Source: CAWJEL01 sp964647255 (GTDB taxonomy: Bacteria; Chloroflexota; Anaerolineae; CG2-30-64-16). From it: a stretch of 64,000 nucleotides of DNA. Shown one piece after another: positions 33,445 through 42,601 of this stretch. The notes below the pieces were generated by a model. The model made no database searches, was not told the origin of the DNA, and was given only the letters and a program-made list of their open reading frames with translations. The stretch is taken from the NCBI GenBank assembly GCA_964647255.1, contig CAZYGI010000017.1:1-64000 (forward strand). Reading direction: 5' to 3'. The number at the start of each line of letters is the position of its first letter. The first letter of the stretch is position 1. A program made the position numbers and the translations under genes.

Positions 33445-35862
33445 TCAGATAGGCGACTCATCGGCGCTTGTTTGCAGAGCGGCCCAGACTTTTTCGCTGG
33501 TAATCGGCATGCTATCAATGCGGATGCCGACCGCGTTGTGCACTGCGTTGGCGATGGCCGGCGCGGTGGGCACCATCGGGTGCTCGCCGATGCCGCGCGC
33601 ACCGAATGGACCGTCGTCCTGCGGCACCTCGACGATGATGCTTTCCACTTCCAGCGGCGCATCCACCGCGGTGGCGATCCGGTAGTCGGTGAAGTTCGGA
33701 TTGCGCGGCGTCCCCTGGCCGTCGAAGATGATCCCTTCCAGCAGCGCCGTGCTCATGCCCTGCACCGCGCCCCCTTCCATCTGGGTGCGCACCATGTCGG
33801 GATTGATCGCCCGGCCCACGTCGTACGCCGAGACAATCTTTAGCACCTGCACCTCGCCGGTCTCCTCGTCCACCTCCACCTCGACCGCCTGGCAGCCGGT
33901 GGTGAAGTGCACCACGGCGCGCGGCCCCTGGCCGGTCTCAGCGTCGAGCGGCGTGACGTACTCAGGCATGAATTTGCCCCGCCCCAACACCGGCCCGCCG
34001 ATCCAGGTGCCGTCGGGCCGCTGCATCCCGTAGACGGCAATATCGCGCAGCGATCGCGATTCCTCGGTCCGATAGCTGACCACCTCGCCATCAATGATGT
34101 CGAGATCGTTGATGTCCTCGTTCCACGCCTCGGCCACGGTTTGCAGGATCTGGAGCCTGGCGTTCTCCGCGGCCTGGAGCACCGCGTTGCCCATGCTCCA
34201 GGTGAGCCGGCTGGCGACGGTCTGCCACTCGTACGGGCTGTAATCGGTGTCTACGGTGTTGACGCGCACGTCCTCGATCTTGACGCCTAGCCCCTCGGCT
34301 GCGAGCTGTGCCATCGCGGTCAGCGCGCCCTGGCCGATGTCCACGCCGCCGATGCTGACGGTTGCCGTGCCGTCCTCGTTCATGCGGACAGTCGCGCTGG
34401 AGCCGGGGTTGGGCGGCATCGCCGGCGCCTTCCACATCGCGGCCAGCCCCTTGCCGCGCCGTTTGTGCGCTGGCCCCGCGTCCGCCGTCTTCGGAGCAAC
34501 CCTGTGTGGTTGGTCCGGCCCGGTCCATCCGATTGCCTCCGCTGCTTTCTGAATGCATTGGCTGAGGCCGGTCGGGTGCATGATCATGCCGGTCAGCGTC
34601 TCGTCGCCGTCCTTCAAGCAGTTGATCAGCCGCACCTGCACCGGGTCGAGGCCTAACTTCTCTGCCATCTGATCAATGTGCTGTTCGATGCCCCAGTGGA
34701 TTTCTGGCATGCCGAACCCGCGCATCGCGCCGCCGATCGGGTGGTTGGTGTAGACACACATGCTGTCAATGTGGATGTTCGGCACGTAGTACGGCCCGGT
34801 GCCGCTGTAGCCGGCCGCACGGGTGATGTTTGTCCCGTACTCGGTGCTGGCGCCGCCGTCCCAGTAGAAGCGGTTCTGCACCGCGGTGATGCGGCCCTCC
34901 CTGGTCATGCCCATCTTAATGATCGCGATGAGCCCCTGGCGCACGAAGGTAGTGTAGAACTCCTCTTCGCGCGTCATCCGCAGCTTGACGGGCCGGCCCT
35001 TGGCCTTCATCGCGAGCGCCACGGCCGCGCCCTCCATGCTGACGCCGGCCTTGCATCCGAACCCGCCGCCGACGTAGGGCGTGATCACGCGCAGCTTGCT
35101 GTGGCTGATGTGCAGCGCCTTGGCGATCAGGTTGCGCTGCGCGAAGGGGGATTGGCTGGACGACCAGAGCGTGATCTTGCCGTTGACGTCCTGTTGCGCG
35201 ACGCAGACGTGCGTCTCCAGCGGCACGTGCTGGATGTGCGGGACGCGATATTTGTGCTCGTAGATCAGGTCGGCCTCGGCCCAACCCCGGTCCATGTCGC
35301 CCTTCCGCACCTTCATCCAGTTGGAGATGTTGGTGCCCGGCTGCGGGAAGATGAACGGCACGGCCTCGTAGTTCGCCAGGTCGGGGTGGATCAAAGGCGC
35401 TTCCGGGCTGGCACCGAACTCCGGGTCGAAGACGGCCGGCAGCGGCTCATACTCCACCTCGATCAGGTCCACCGCCTGCTGTGCGATCTCCGGCGTGTCC
35501 GCGGCCACCGCGGCGATCGTGTCGCCGACATAACGCACGCGATCCAGGGCGAAGATGCGGCGATCCTTCAGATAGAGACCGGTGTAGCCAGGGAAGTCCT
35601 CGCCCGTGACGACAACGCGCACGCCCGGCAGGGCCTTCGCCTTACTCACATCCATGCGCTTGATCGTGCCGTGCGGGATCGTGCTGTGCTTCAACATGCC
35701 GTGCAGCAGGTTCGGCCCGAACTGCATGTCGTCCACATACGTCGCCGCGCCTGTCACCTTGGCGCGGCCCTCGATGCGCTGGGGACTGGTGCCGATGAGG
35801 GTGTGCTTGGCTGTTGGTTGGTTCGTTGGTTGGTTAGTTGGTTGGTTGGTTGGTCGGTTCAT
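33445..35862 (-). CDS. Xanthine dehydrogenase-type hydroxylase, molybdopterin subunit
   Basis: An 805-residue large subunit of the xanthine oxidase family. It hydroxylates purines or related N-heterocycles at the Mo centre. Family blocks include GRAKVTGAATYVDD, GGGFGCKAG, GGAMRGFGMPE, SIGGVDIGQG and GARGIGEHP with catalytic Glu760. The CO-dehydrogenase loop with Cys is absent. The N-terminus begins MNRPTNQPTNQPTNQPT, encoded by a GGTT-type repeat, yet the start is real: GGAGG lies in front and the ATG overlaps the iron-sulfur gene stop. Adjacent subunits and a nucleobase permease favour xanthine or hypoxanthine as substrate. Confidence 0.9.
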   Translation of the reverse strand: MNRPTNQPTNQPTNQPTAKHTLIGTSPQRIEGRAKVTGAATYVDDMQFGPNLLHGMLKHSTIPHGTIKRMDVSKAKALPGVRVVVTGEDFPGYTGLYLKDRRIFALDRVRYVGDTIAAVAADTPEIAQQAVDLIEVEYEPLPAVFDPEFGASPEAPLIHPDLANYEAVPFIFPQPGTNISNWMKVRKGDMDRGWAEADLIYEHKYRVPHIQHVPLETHVCVAQQDVNGKITLWSSSQSPFAQRNLIAKALHISHSKLRVITPYVGGGFGCKAGVSMEGAAVALAMKAKGRPVKLRMTREEEFYTTFVRQGLIAIIKMGMTREGRITAVQNRFYWDGGASTEYGTNITRAAGYSGTGPYYVPNIHIDSMCVYTNHPIGGAMRGFGMPEIHWGIEQHIDQMAEKLGLDPVQVRLINCLKDGDETLTGMIMHPTGLSQCIQKAAEAIGWTGPDQPHRVAPKTADAGPAHKRRGKGLAAMWKAPAMPPNPGSSATVRMNEDGTATVSIGGVDIGQGALTAMAQLAAEGLGVKIEDVRVNTVDTDYSPYEWQTVASRLTWSMGNAVLQAAENARLQILQTVAEAWNEDINDLDIIDGEVVSYRTEESRSLRDIAVYGMQRPDGTWIGGPVLGRGKFMPEYVTPLDAETGQGPRAVVHFTTGCQAVEVEVDEETGEVQVLKIVSAYDVGRAINPDMVRTQMEGGAVQGMSTALLEGIIFDGQGTPRNPNFTDYRIATAVDAPLEVESIIVEVPQDDGPFGARGIGEHPMVPTAPAIANAVHNAVGIRIDSMPITSEKVWAALQTSADESPI
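35806..35862. repeat. GGTTGGTT-type repeat encoding the NQPT repeats
   Basis: A run of GGTTGGTT/GGTTAGTT variants on the plus strand encodes, on the minus strand, Asn-Gln-Pro-Thr units at the N-terminus of the large hydroxylase subunit. The same octamer array recurs at 37305-37427. Confidence 0.8.
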
Positions 35863-36356
35863 GCTGCCACCTCCCTTCCGGCTCGTGCGGCCATTTCGAT
35901 CGCATCAATGATCCGGACGTAGCCGGTGCAGCGGCAGAGGTTGCCCACCAGCGCCTCGCGGATTTCGGTCTCGCTGGGGTCGGGGTTGCGGTTCAGCAGG
36001 GCGCGCGCGTTAACGAGGATGCCCGGCGTGCAGAAGCCGCACTGCGTCGCGCCGGTCTCAATGAACGCTTCTTGCAGCGGGTCGAGCTGGTTGTCCTGCG
36101 CCAGGCCTTCGATGGTCACGATCTCCGCGCCGTCGGCCTCAGGGGCCAGCACCATGCACGAGTTGACCGGCTCGGCGTGATCGGCGCCGGGCCATTTGAC
36201 CAGCACCGCGCATGCGCCGCACTCGCCCGCCTCGCAGCCGTTCTTGGTCCCGGTGAGGACGAGCTGTTCGCGCAGCACCTGGAGCAGGGTGTGGTGGGAC
36301 GGGACGCTGAGCGTGTAGGCCTCGCCGTTGACGGTAAGATGGATGGTGTGGTTCAT
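35859..36356 (-). CDS. Xanthine dehydrogenase-type hydroxylase, 2Fe-2S subunit
   Basis: A 165-residue subunit with two 2Fe-2S clusters that pass electrons from Mo to FAD. The plant-type ferredoxin site is Cys41, Cys46, Cys49 and Cys67; the second cluster uses Cys106, Cys109, Cys141 and Cys143 (CGFC and CRC). The start overlaps the FAD-subunit stop by 4 bp and its own stop overlaps the large-subunit start. Length and motifs are standard. Confidence 0.95.
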   Translation of the reverse strand: MNHTIHLTVNGEAYTLSVPSHHTLLQVLREQLVLTGTKNGCEAGECGACAVLVKWPGADHAEPVNSCMVLAPEADGAEIVTIEGLAQDNQLDPLQEAFIETGATQCGFCTPGILVNARALLNRNPDPSETEIREALVGNLCRCTGYVRIIDAIEMAARAGREVAA

Positions 36357-37279
36357 TGCGCGCCTCCGGCGGACGAAGGACGAAGGACGGACGACGAAGC
36401 GGCCGCCAAGATAGCTTCGATGCCGCGGCGGGTCAGGACGGCAACCATCGCTCGCCGGTACGCGGCGCCAGCCCGGATGTCATCAATTGGCCGGGAGGCT
36501 TCAGCGGCCAGCTCGGCGGCGCGCTGCACGCCTGCGGGCGAGACGTCTGCAGCCAGCGCGGACTCCGCCTCCGGCGCACGCAGCGGCGTCGGGCCGACCG
36601 CACCGAGCGCAATTCGCCAACTGCGGCGCGGCGTCTCCGAGTCTCCGAGTCTCCGGGTCTCCGGGGCTTGCTCCCACGCATACACCGCCACGCTGACCGT
36701 CGAAATATCGCCGAGCTTGGTGCGGCCCAGCTTGTTGAAGGCGCCACGGGCGTCCGCTGGAGCAGGGGGCAGGTGAAGTGCGGTCAGGAACTCACCGGGG
36801 CGGAGGGCGGTCTTGCCGGGGCCGGTGAAGAATTGGGCAATGGGGAGGCGGCGGGGGCCGCCAGGGCCGTAAATCTCAGCCACGGCGTCCAGGCAGTAGA
36901 GCGCCGGTGCGGTGTCGGCCGCGGGGCTGGCGTTGCAGCAGTTACCGCCGATGGTCGCCCGGTTGCGGAGCTGATACGACGCCACCGAGTTGCACGCCTG
37001 CGCCAGCAGATCATAGCCCGCCGTCACGAGCGGATGCGCCGCCACCTGATTCATGGAGCACGCCGCGCCGATGACCAGCCAGCCGTCCGGGCTCTGCCGG
37101 AGCTCGCGCATCCCGGGCAGGGCTTTGAGATCCACCACCCGCTCCGGCTTGACAAAGCCCCCGCGGGCGCGGATCAGGAAGTCAGTGCCGCCCATAAACG
37201 GCCGCACCGCGCCGCCGGCCGCCAGCATCGCGCTGGCCTCGGCGTGGTCTTTCGGGATGAGGTAGTCGAAGGGTTGCAA
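36353..37279 (-). CDS. Xanthine dehydrogenase-type hydroxylase, FAD subunit
   Basis: A 308-residue flavoprotein that completes the three-subunit hydroxylase and passes electrons to NAD or another acceptor. FAD contacts appear as VRPFMGGTDFLIR (about 26-38) and TIGGNCCNASPAAD; the C-terminal CO_deh_flav_C domain follows. Residues PETRRLGDSETPR near 205 are encoded by four GTCTCCGA/G octamers (36633-36664), and the C-terminal SSSVLRPSS is also repeat-encoded. These are short in-frame expansions in surface regions. First gene of the FAD-FeS-Mo operon. Confidence 0.9.
   Translation of the reverse strand: MQPFDYLIPKDHAEASAMLAAGGAVRPFMGGTDFLIRARGGFVKPERVVDLKALPGMRELRQSPDGWLVIGAACSMNQVAAHPLVTAGYDLLAQACNSVASYQLRNRATIGGNCCNASPAADTAPALYCLDAVAEIYGPGGPRRLPIAQFFTGPGKTALRPGEFLTALHLPPAPADARGAFNKLGRTKLGDISTVSVAVYAWEQAPETRRLGDSETPRRSWRIALGAVGPTPLRAPEAESALAADVSPAGVQRAAELAAEASRPIDDIRAGAAYRRAMVAVLTRRGIEAILAAASSSVLRPSSAGGAQ
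36633..36664. repeat. Four octamers inside the FAD-subunit gene
   Basis: GTCTCCGA twice and GTCTCCGG twice in direct tandem, in frame with the gene. Confidence 0.85.
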
Positions 37280-37304
37280 CGTTGAAACCTCCGGGTACGA
37301 AAAC

Positions 37305-37427
<123 letters not shown>

Positions 37428-37435
37428 GCTAACGT

Positions 37436-38824
37436 CTAGAACTCGATATTGCTCCGTTCCTTCACGCCGAACTTCGACGGCGGCAGGGCGATAAACAGCA
37501 GGTTCATCAGGATGCCGACCAGCGCCGAGAACACGATCGCCGGGATGCCGTTCGGGAAGATGACCGGGATCGGGAAGGGGAAGAGCCCGTTGGGCAATGC
37601 CATCGAGCCGCCGATGCCCAGCACCAGGATCGTGGCGCCGATGGCCAGGTTCTTCGGATCAAAAAGGTTGACTCTCTCGCTCTGAAGCAAGGCGACGCCC
37701 TGCTTGCCGATCACGCCGAACAGATAGATGGAAAGGCCGCCGGCCACCGCTGAAGGCAGCGTCTGAATGATGCCCGCCAGCTTGCCGACGAAGCCGAGCA
37801 AGATCGCGATGACTCCGGCCGCGATCAGCACGGCGACGGAGTAGTTGCGGGTGATCGCCATGAGGGAGTTGTTCTCACCGTAGTTGGTGCCCGCGCAGCC
37901 GCCCAACAGGCCGACGATGATATCGTCCGAGCCGTCCGCCACCAGGTTCAGGCCGATCAGATTCTTGATGGAGGTCGGCTTGCGGCCGAGATCCTTGGCG
38001 AGCTGGTCAATGTAGAGGCTCATCTGGTACAAGTGAGCGGTGGATTCCGGGATAGTCGCGATCGCGATCAAGGCCACGCTGAGGAACGCGCCCCAGGCCC
38101 GACCGTCACCGAATGCCGGGAAGGTGATATTGGGCATCCGGATCCATTGGGCCTGCGCGACCGGATCCCAATGCACCAGCCCAAACGGGATCGCGACGAG
38201 ATAGCCGACGACGGCGCCCAACAAGATCGGCAGCATCCCGATCAAGCCTTTGCCCTGCAGGTAGACCGAAAAGATGATCGTGGCGAGCAGCGTGACAAAG
38301 GCGACGAACCAATGTTGGGAGGCGTTGTTCAACGCGGCCCCGGCCAGTGAGATACCGATGACGATCGCGACGCTGCCGGTGATGATCGGCGGCAACACTC
38401 TGTCGAGTGACGCCTTGCCGGCGCGCATGATTAAGAGTCCGACGACGATTTCAACAAACGCGGTGCCCAGGATGCCAACCTGTGCGATTTGCACACCCGC
38501 GGGGCAGTAGGGCGCCGTGGCATACGGAGCCGTGAAGCACACCTTATCATATTGCGCCATGACCGAGGCGATGACTGCGATATAACTGAAGCTGGAGCCG
38601 TAGTAGAGTGGAATGCGGCGTTTCGAGACGAGCAGGGCGATGATGGTGCCCAGGCCGCTGGCAAGCAGCGTCACGCCGACATCGAACTTGGTGAGGATGG
38701 CGACCAGAACCGTCGCCGGGAACATGGTCAGCACCTGCTGGAAGCCGAGGCTCAGCATGGCGCCGACGGGTGGGGTGTCCTCCGGCATGTAACCGAGGAC
38801 AGCTTTCTTGGTTTCGACGGCCAT
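37436..38824 (-). CDS. NCS2-family nucleobase (xanthine/uracil) permease
   Basis: Start at ATG 38824 is set by AAGGAG; the frame extends upstream. The 462-residue protein has about fourteen hydrophobic segments. SPSF-like SSFSYIAVIASVMA, the block GSVAIVIGISLAG, and CAGTNYGENNSLMAITRNYS (half-helix with substrate-binding Glu) identify the NCS2/UraA-PbuX family. It imports a nucleobase with protons. Being next to the hydroxylase genes, xanthine or hypoxanthine is the likeliest cargo; uracil is the alternative. A long structured leader precedes it. Confidence 0.88.
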   Translation of the reverse strand: MAVETKKAVLGYMPEDTPPVGAMLSLGFQQVLTMFPATVLVAILTKFDVGVTLLASGLGTIIALLVSKRRIPLYYGSSFSYIAVIASVMAQYDKVCFTAPYATAPYCPAGVQIAQVGILGTAFVEIVVGLLIMRAGKASLDRVLPPIITGSVAIVIGISLAGAALNNASQHWFVAFVTLLATIIFSVYLQGKGLIGMLPILLGAVVGYLVAIPFGLVHWDPVAQAQWIRMPNITFPAFGDGRAWGAFLSVALIAIATIPESTAHLYQMSLYIDQLAKDLGRKPTSIKNLIGLNLVADGSDDIIVGLLGGCAGTNYGENNSLMAITRNYSVAVLIAAGVIAILLGFVGKLAGIIQTLPSAVAGGLSIYLFGVIGKQGVALLQSERVNLFDPKNLAIGATILVLGIGGSMALPNGLFPFPIPVIFPNGIPAIVFSALVGILMNLLFIALPPSKFGVKERSNIEF

Positions 38825-38960
38825 CTTGGATGACTCCTTCGTGTTTGGGTGGTGGATAAACGACAACGAATAGGATGGACAGTCGTACGGTTGCGGGAGT
38901 GCCTGGCTCCCTCTTCACATGTCGCGGCGATTGCCTCCCTGGGGATGGGTCTGAAGATAG

Positions 38961-39006
38961 GGATCGGCCCTCCTGCAGTCGGCCATATGCTCTTTGCAGC
39001 CGATCC
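38961..39006 (-). promoter_or_regulatory. Long hairpin in the leader of the nucleobase permease gene
   Basis: In the plus-strand numbering GGATCGG (38961-38967) pairs with 39000-39006 and CTGCA (38973-38977) with 38995-38999, leaving a 5-nt bulge and a 17-nt loop. It lies in a leader of roughly 215 nt. It could be a regulatory RNA, but it does not match a purine riboswitch that I can recognise. Confidence 0.4.
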
Positions 39007-39044
39007 AGCGTCCTGTCAACGGATGCCTGTTTCAATAACACAGG

Positions 39045-39074
39045 ATTCTAGCAGAAGTTGCACGTTTCTGTCCA
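39045..39074 (-). promoter_or_regulatory. Promoter of the nucleobase permease gene
   Basis: On the minus strand TGGACA (39069-39074) and TAGAAT (39045-39050) are 18 bp apart, just beyond the stop of the AllG-like gene. Confidence 0.5.
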
Positions 39075-39075
39075 G

Positions 39076-40326
39076 TCACTCCGCGAACCCGTACTGCTCC
39101 GCGTACGCGACCAGCGCATCCTCGAACGCGCTCATCGGTGCGGTCACGATGCCGGCGCCGACCTGGCCGATGCCCGGCTCGCGGTGCGCCACGCCCGTGT
39201 TGACGCGCGGGGCGATGCCACGCTCCACCACTTTGCGGATGTCAATGCCGGTCGGTGTGCCGCGGAAATCGAGCGGCGGCATGGTGAAGTACTTGTGCTC
39301 GCCGTAGGTGATCTCGTACATGTCGAGCGTGGTGCGCACCGCATCCCGCGCACTGCCGCCAACGAACGTCACGATCGCCGGCGCCGAGGCCATCGCAAAG
39401 CCGCCGATGCCGGTCGTCTCGGTGATGGTGCTGTCGCCGATGTCGGGATTGGCGTCTTTTTCCGTGAAGCCGGGGAAATAGAGCGCCTTGACGATCGCCG
39501 CGGGCGCGGTGAACCAGCGGTCGCCCAGGCCCGAGACGCGGATGCCGAAATCGGTGCCGTTGCGCGCCATCACCGTCACGATGGTGCTGCCCTCGATGCC
39601 GTGCCCCGCGTCGGCCATCGTCTTGCACGCGGCCATGACCGGGTTGAGCACAGCCAGGGGATTATCGCCGAGCGCCTTGAGGATGTCGGACGCCACCTCC
39701 GCATTCGGCGCGACCCTGACGATGTACGGGTCGAGCGCCTTCAGGAAAAGCAGGGTGGAGGCGGTCATGCGGTTGTGGCAGTCGTCGCCCATCTGCAGCG
39801 CCTGCGCGATGAGCGAGCGCAGATCGAGGCCGCCGCTGAGCTTGAGCGCATCGTGCAGCACCGGCGCGACGACCTCGTTGAGCCAGCGCAGCCGCACCAG
39901 CACCTCTTCGCTATACGCGCCCATCCGCAGCACCTTGCCGCGGCCCTCGTTCAGGGTGGCGTACGCCCGGTTGCCGTGGGTCTGGTTCTCAATGATGTAG
40001 ACCATCATCGAGGGCGAGATCAGACCGGCCATCGGCCCGGCGGCCGCGTGGTGGTGGCACGGCTCGAACGCGACCGCGCCGGAGCGGATCAGCGCCTCCG
40101 CCTCGGCCCAGCCGGCGGCTTTGCCCTCGAAGATCAGTGCGCCGACGGCCGCGCCCCGCATCGGGCCGGCCATCCGTTCCCACGTCACGGGCGGTCCGGC
40201 GTGGAGCAGCAGGTTGTCTCGCATCCCAGGGATGACGTCGCGCGCCCGCCCCAGGCCGATGAGCACCGGCCGGGCCTCCATCATGCGCTCGATGGTCGTG
40301 CGGTTGGCTTGTTCGATGTCAAGCAT
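39076..40326 (-). CDS. allG: DUF1116 protein, AllG/YlbE-like (oxamate carbamoyltransferase component)
   Basis: Start at ATG 40326 (GGGG upstream) gives 416 residues; the longer frame is the translated repeat. Family blocks include ANRTTIERMMEARPVLIG near the start, FEPCHHHAAAGPMAG, MGDDCHNRMTAST and TPTGIDIRKVVERGI near the end. In E. coli the YlbE, FdrA and YlbF proteins (AllG, AllF, AllH) make oxamate carbamoyltransferase of anaerobic allantoin breakdown. An FdrA-like gene follows in the same cluster here, but no AllH (DUF2877). The function is therefore by family and context. Confidence 0.8.
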   Translation of the reverse strand: MLDIEQANRTTIERMMEARPVLIGLGRARDVIPGMRDNLLLHAGPPVTWERMAGPMRGAAVGALIFEGKAAGWAEAEALIRSGAVAFEPCHHHAAAGPMAGLISPSMMVYIIENQTHGNRAYATLNEGRGKVLRMGAYSEEVLVRLRWLNEVVAPVLHDALKLSGGLDLRSLIAQALQMGDDCHNRMTASTLLFLKALDPYIVRVAPNAEVASDILKALGDNPLAVLNPVMAACKTMADAGHGIEGSTIVTVMARNGTDFGIRVSGLGDRWFTAPAAIVKALYFPGFTEKDANPDIGDSTITETTGIGGFAMASAPAIVTFVGGSARDAVRTTLDMYEITYGEHKYFTMPPLDFRGTPTGIDIRKVVERGIAPRVNTGVAHREPGIGQVGAGIVTAPMSAFEDALVAYAEQYGFAE

Positions 40327-40350
40327 GGTTGTTCCCCCTTGATCCCAAGT

Positions 40351-40852
40351 GTCATTCTGAGCGGGTTTGCGGCGCGGCGGTTGCGATCCACAAGGTCCAG
40401 CGAAGAATCTCCGTGCGCCGTGACGAGATCCTTCACTGACCTTCCGCCGCACCGGACCTCATGGGGCCCACCCGTTCAGGATGACATACGGTCGGTTCCT
40501 TATGACAGGCGGTCGGTTCCTCTCGTAGCGGCTGTCATTCTGAGCGGGTTTGCGGCGCGGCGGTTGCGATCCACAAGGTCCAGCGAAGAATCTCCGTGCG
40601 CCGTGACGAGATCCTTCACTGACCTTCCGCCGCACCGGACCTCATGGGGCCCACCCGTTCAGGATGACATACGGTCGGTTCCTTATGACAGGCGGTCGGT
40701 TCCTCTCGTAGCGGCTGTCATTCTGAGCGGGTTTGCGGCGCAACGGCCGCGATCCACAATGTCCAGCGAAGAGTCTCCGTGCGTTGTGACAAGATCCTTC
40801 ACTGACCTTTCGCCGCATCGCACCTGAGTGGTTTGACCCGTTCAGGATGACA
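40351..40852. repeat. Three tandem copies of a palindromic element, period 183 bp
   Basis: Units begin at 40351, 40534 and 40717. Each core is about 136 bp with inverted ends GTCATTCTGAGCGGGT and ACCCGTTCAGGATGAC and an inner inverted pair (CCAGCGAAGAATCTC with GAGATCCTTCACTG). Units one and two are identical over 183 bp; unit three has diverged. They fill the 531-bp spacer 40327-40857 between the AllG- and AllF-like genes; no gene is seen here. Confidence 0.9.
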
Positions 40853-40857
40853 CACGA

Positions 40858-42594
40858 TTAATTCCTTTTCATTCGAGCCAATATCGCGGCTAGCTTCTCG
40901 TTGCCTCCGGCGGGCGGCCGCCAGTCCACCTGGATCGCAGCCGCGCCCTGGGCGATCAGGTTCTCAGCGAACGATGCCAGTCCCACATTGATCGCAGCGA
41001 GCGGCTTCTGCAGCGAAGCCAGGTCCACCGGCTGCCCGGCAGCGGGCGGCGCCGATGGGTTGAACGCGGCGACGATCCGGCCCGCCTCTCGGACGGTATC
41101 CGCGTTGCTCAGGTGCACCGAGGCCCCGGCGGCCCGCATCTGTTCGACCTGGCCTGCCAGCCCCTGCGGATCCTCGTCCGTGCCGGTGACCACCGCGACC
41201 ACGTCCAGGCGGCGGCCCGCGGCCTCGGCGGCGGCCCGGGCCCGGGCGACCGCAGGCGCGAGCTCGCTGGCCGGGTCGGGGTGCGAGCCGTAGCCGAGCA
41301 CGACATCCAGCAGGATGACTGCGACTTCGGGATCGGCGGCCTCCTGGAGCAAACGCCGGATGCGCAGGTCGTTGTCCATCATCGGGTGCAGCCGGCCGAC
41401 GGTGAACTCGTCCTCGCCCAGGTCCACGATGGTGTGCTCCTGGCTGACCAGCGAGTTCGGGAGGCGGTCCGCCTTGTCGAGCGGCGCGTTCGCCCAGACG
41501 CGTGGCACGTACTCCCGAAGGATCGCCTGCGCCTCATACGCCAGCGTGCCGCCGGAGAAGAGGCCGCGCAAGTAGCGCTGGCCGGGAGCGAACCTCACCC
41601 CCGGTTCCTCTTTCCAGACGGTGGGAGCGTCGTTGTCAGGGGTGGAGGAATTGAGCGGGGTGAGGTCCACCGCCAGCCGCGCCGCATCGTCCAGCCCCGC
41701 GGCGAACCGGAGGTTCCTGGCCTGCGCAGCGGCCGGCCGGCCCACGAACGCGACCACGACCGGCTTGCCCGCCGACCGGGCGATCCGCAGCACCTCCGCG
41801 GCCACCGCGGGCGCGGGCGGCTTGGAGACGAGGACGATGACCTGCGTGTCCGGGTCGCGGCTCAGCAGGTCAACCCCCTGGCGGAACGTTACCGCGCCGA
41901 CCCGCTCGGAGAGATCGCGGCCGCCGGTGCCGATGCCGTACGAGACCCCGCCGCCGAGCTGGTGGATGCGGGCGGTGACCTGCTGCAAGCCCGTGCCCGC
42001 GGCCGCGACGACGCCGATCGGCCCGCGGCGCACCCGGTTGGCAAAGCCGAGGCCGATTCCGCCGATGAGCGCGGTGCCGCAGTCGGGCCCCATCACGAGC
42101 AGGCCCCGGCTGGCGGCCAGCGCCTTAAGCTCGATCTCCTCTTCCACCGGCACGTTGTCGCTGAACAGGAAGACGTGCTTGCCGAGATCGAGCGCCTGGC
42201 GGGCGACCCCGGCGGCGTAGCGGCCCGCGACCGAGACAAGCACCCAGCTCGCGTCGGGCAGCATCCGGGCCGCCGTCTCCAGGCTCTGCGGCCGGTACTC
42301 CGCTTCGAGCGCCGTGCTGCGGCGGGCGAGCAGCGCGTCCACCTGGGCCAGCGCGGCCGCCGCAGCCGCGTCATCGTCCGCACGGACGACGATCACCAGG
42401 TCGTCGGGCCGGGCGGCCTCCGCTTCAGCGGGAAGAAGCGCAATCTGCGCCAGCAGCTCCTTATTGGCCGGCGTGCCCATGATCACGCCGGCATCACGCA
42501 CGCCGGGCAGCGCGGCGAGGGAGCGCTGCAACTGCATGAGGATGACGGAGTCGTAATACGCGCCCCGCCGAACATCAACTTGGGTGGCTGTCAT
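40858..42594 (-). CDS. allF: FdrA/AllF-like acyl-CoA-synthetase-fold protein
   Basis: A 578-residue protein related to E. coli FdrA (AllF). It has a Rossmann-type CoA-ligase N-terminal half (RRGAYYDSVILMQLQRSL, PDCGTALIGGIGLGFANRV, GPIGVVAAAGTGLQQV) and a succinyl-CoA-ligase-like C-terminal half (YLRGLFSGGTLAYEAQ, then HPMMDNDLRIRRL and AVILLDVVLGYGSHPDPA). The His and GTGLQ-like loops are conserved. In E. coli this family contributes to oxamate carbamoyltransferase. It is separated from the AllG-like gene by repeats. Cytoplasmic. Confidence 0.85.
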   Translation of the reverse strand: MTATQVDVRRGAYYDSVILMQLQRSLAALPGVRDAGVIMGTPANKELLAQIALLPAEAEAARPDDLVIVVRADDDAAAAAALAQVDALLARRSTALEAEYRPQSLETAARMLPDASWVLVSVAGRYAAGVARQALDLGKHVFLFSDNVPVEEEIELKALAASRGLLVMGPDCGTALIGGIGLGFANRVRRGPIGVVAAAGTGLQQVTARIHQLGGGVSYGIGTGGRDLSERVGAVTFRQGVDLLSRDPDTQVIVLVSKPPAPAVAAEVLRIARSAGKPVVVAFVGRPAAAQARNLRFAAGLDDAARLAVDLTPLNSSTPDNDAPTVWKEEPGVRFAPGQRYLRGLFSGGTLAYEAQAILREYVPRVWANAPLDKADRLPNSLVSQEHTIVDLGEDEFTVGRLHPMMDNDLRIRRLLQEAADPEVAVILLDVVLGYGSHPDPASELAPAVARARAAAEAAGRRLDVVAVVTGTDEDPQGLAGQVEQMRAAGASVHLSNADTVREAGRIVAAFNPSAPPAAGQPVDLASLQKPLAAINVGLASFAENLIAQGAAAIQVDWRPPAGGNEKLAAILARMKRN

Positions 42595-42601
42595 CGGTAC
42601 C

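Noticed and set aside
33445..37279. Aerobic CO dehydrogenase (coxMSL)
   Set aside because: The CoxL active-site loop with Cys is absent; the sequence GGAMRGFG and gene neighbours fit purine hydroxylases.
39058..40827. Plus-strand frame of nearly 600 codons ending in triple repeats
   Set aside because: It runs opposite the AllG-like gene and then translates the 183-bp repeats; repeated peptide blocks come from the DNA repeats, not from a protein.
40351..40852. CRISPR array
   Set aside because: Units are 136-183 bp, palindromic and adjacent, not 25-40 bp repeats with unique spacers; no cas genes.
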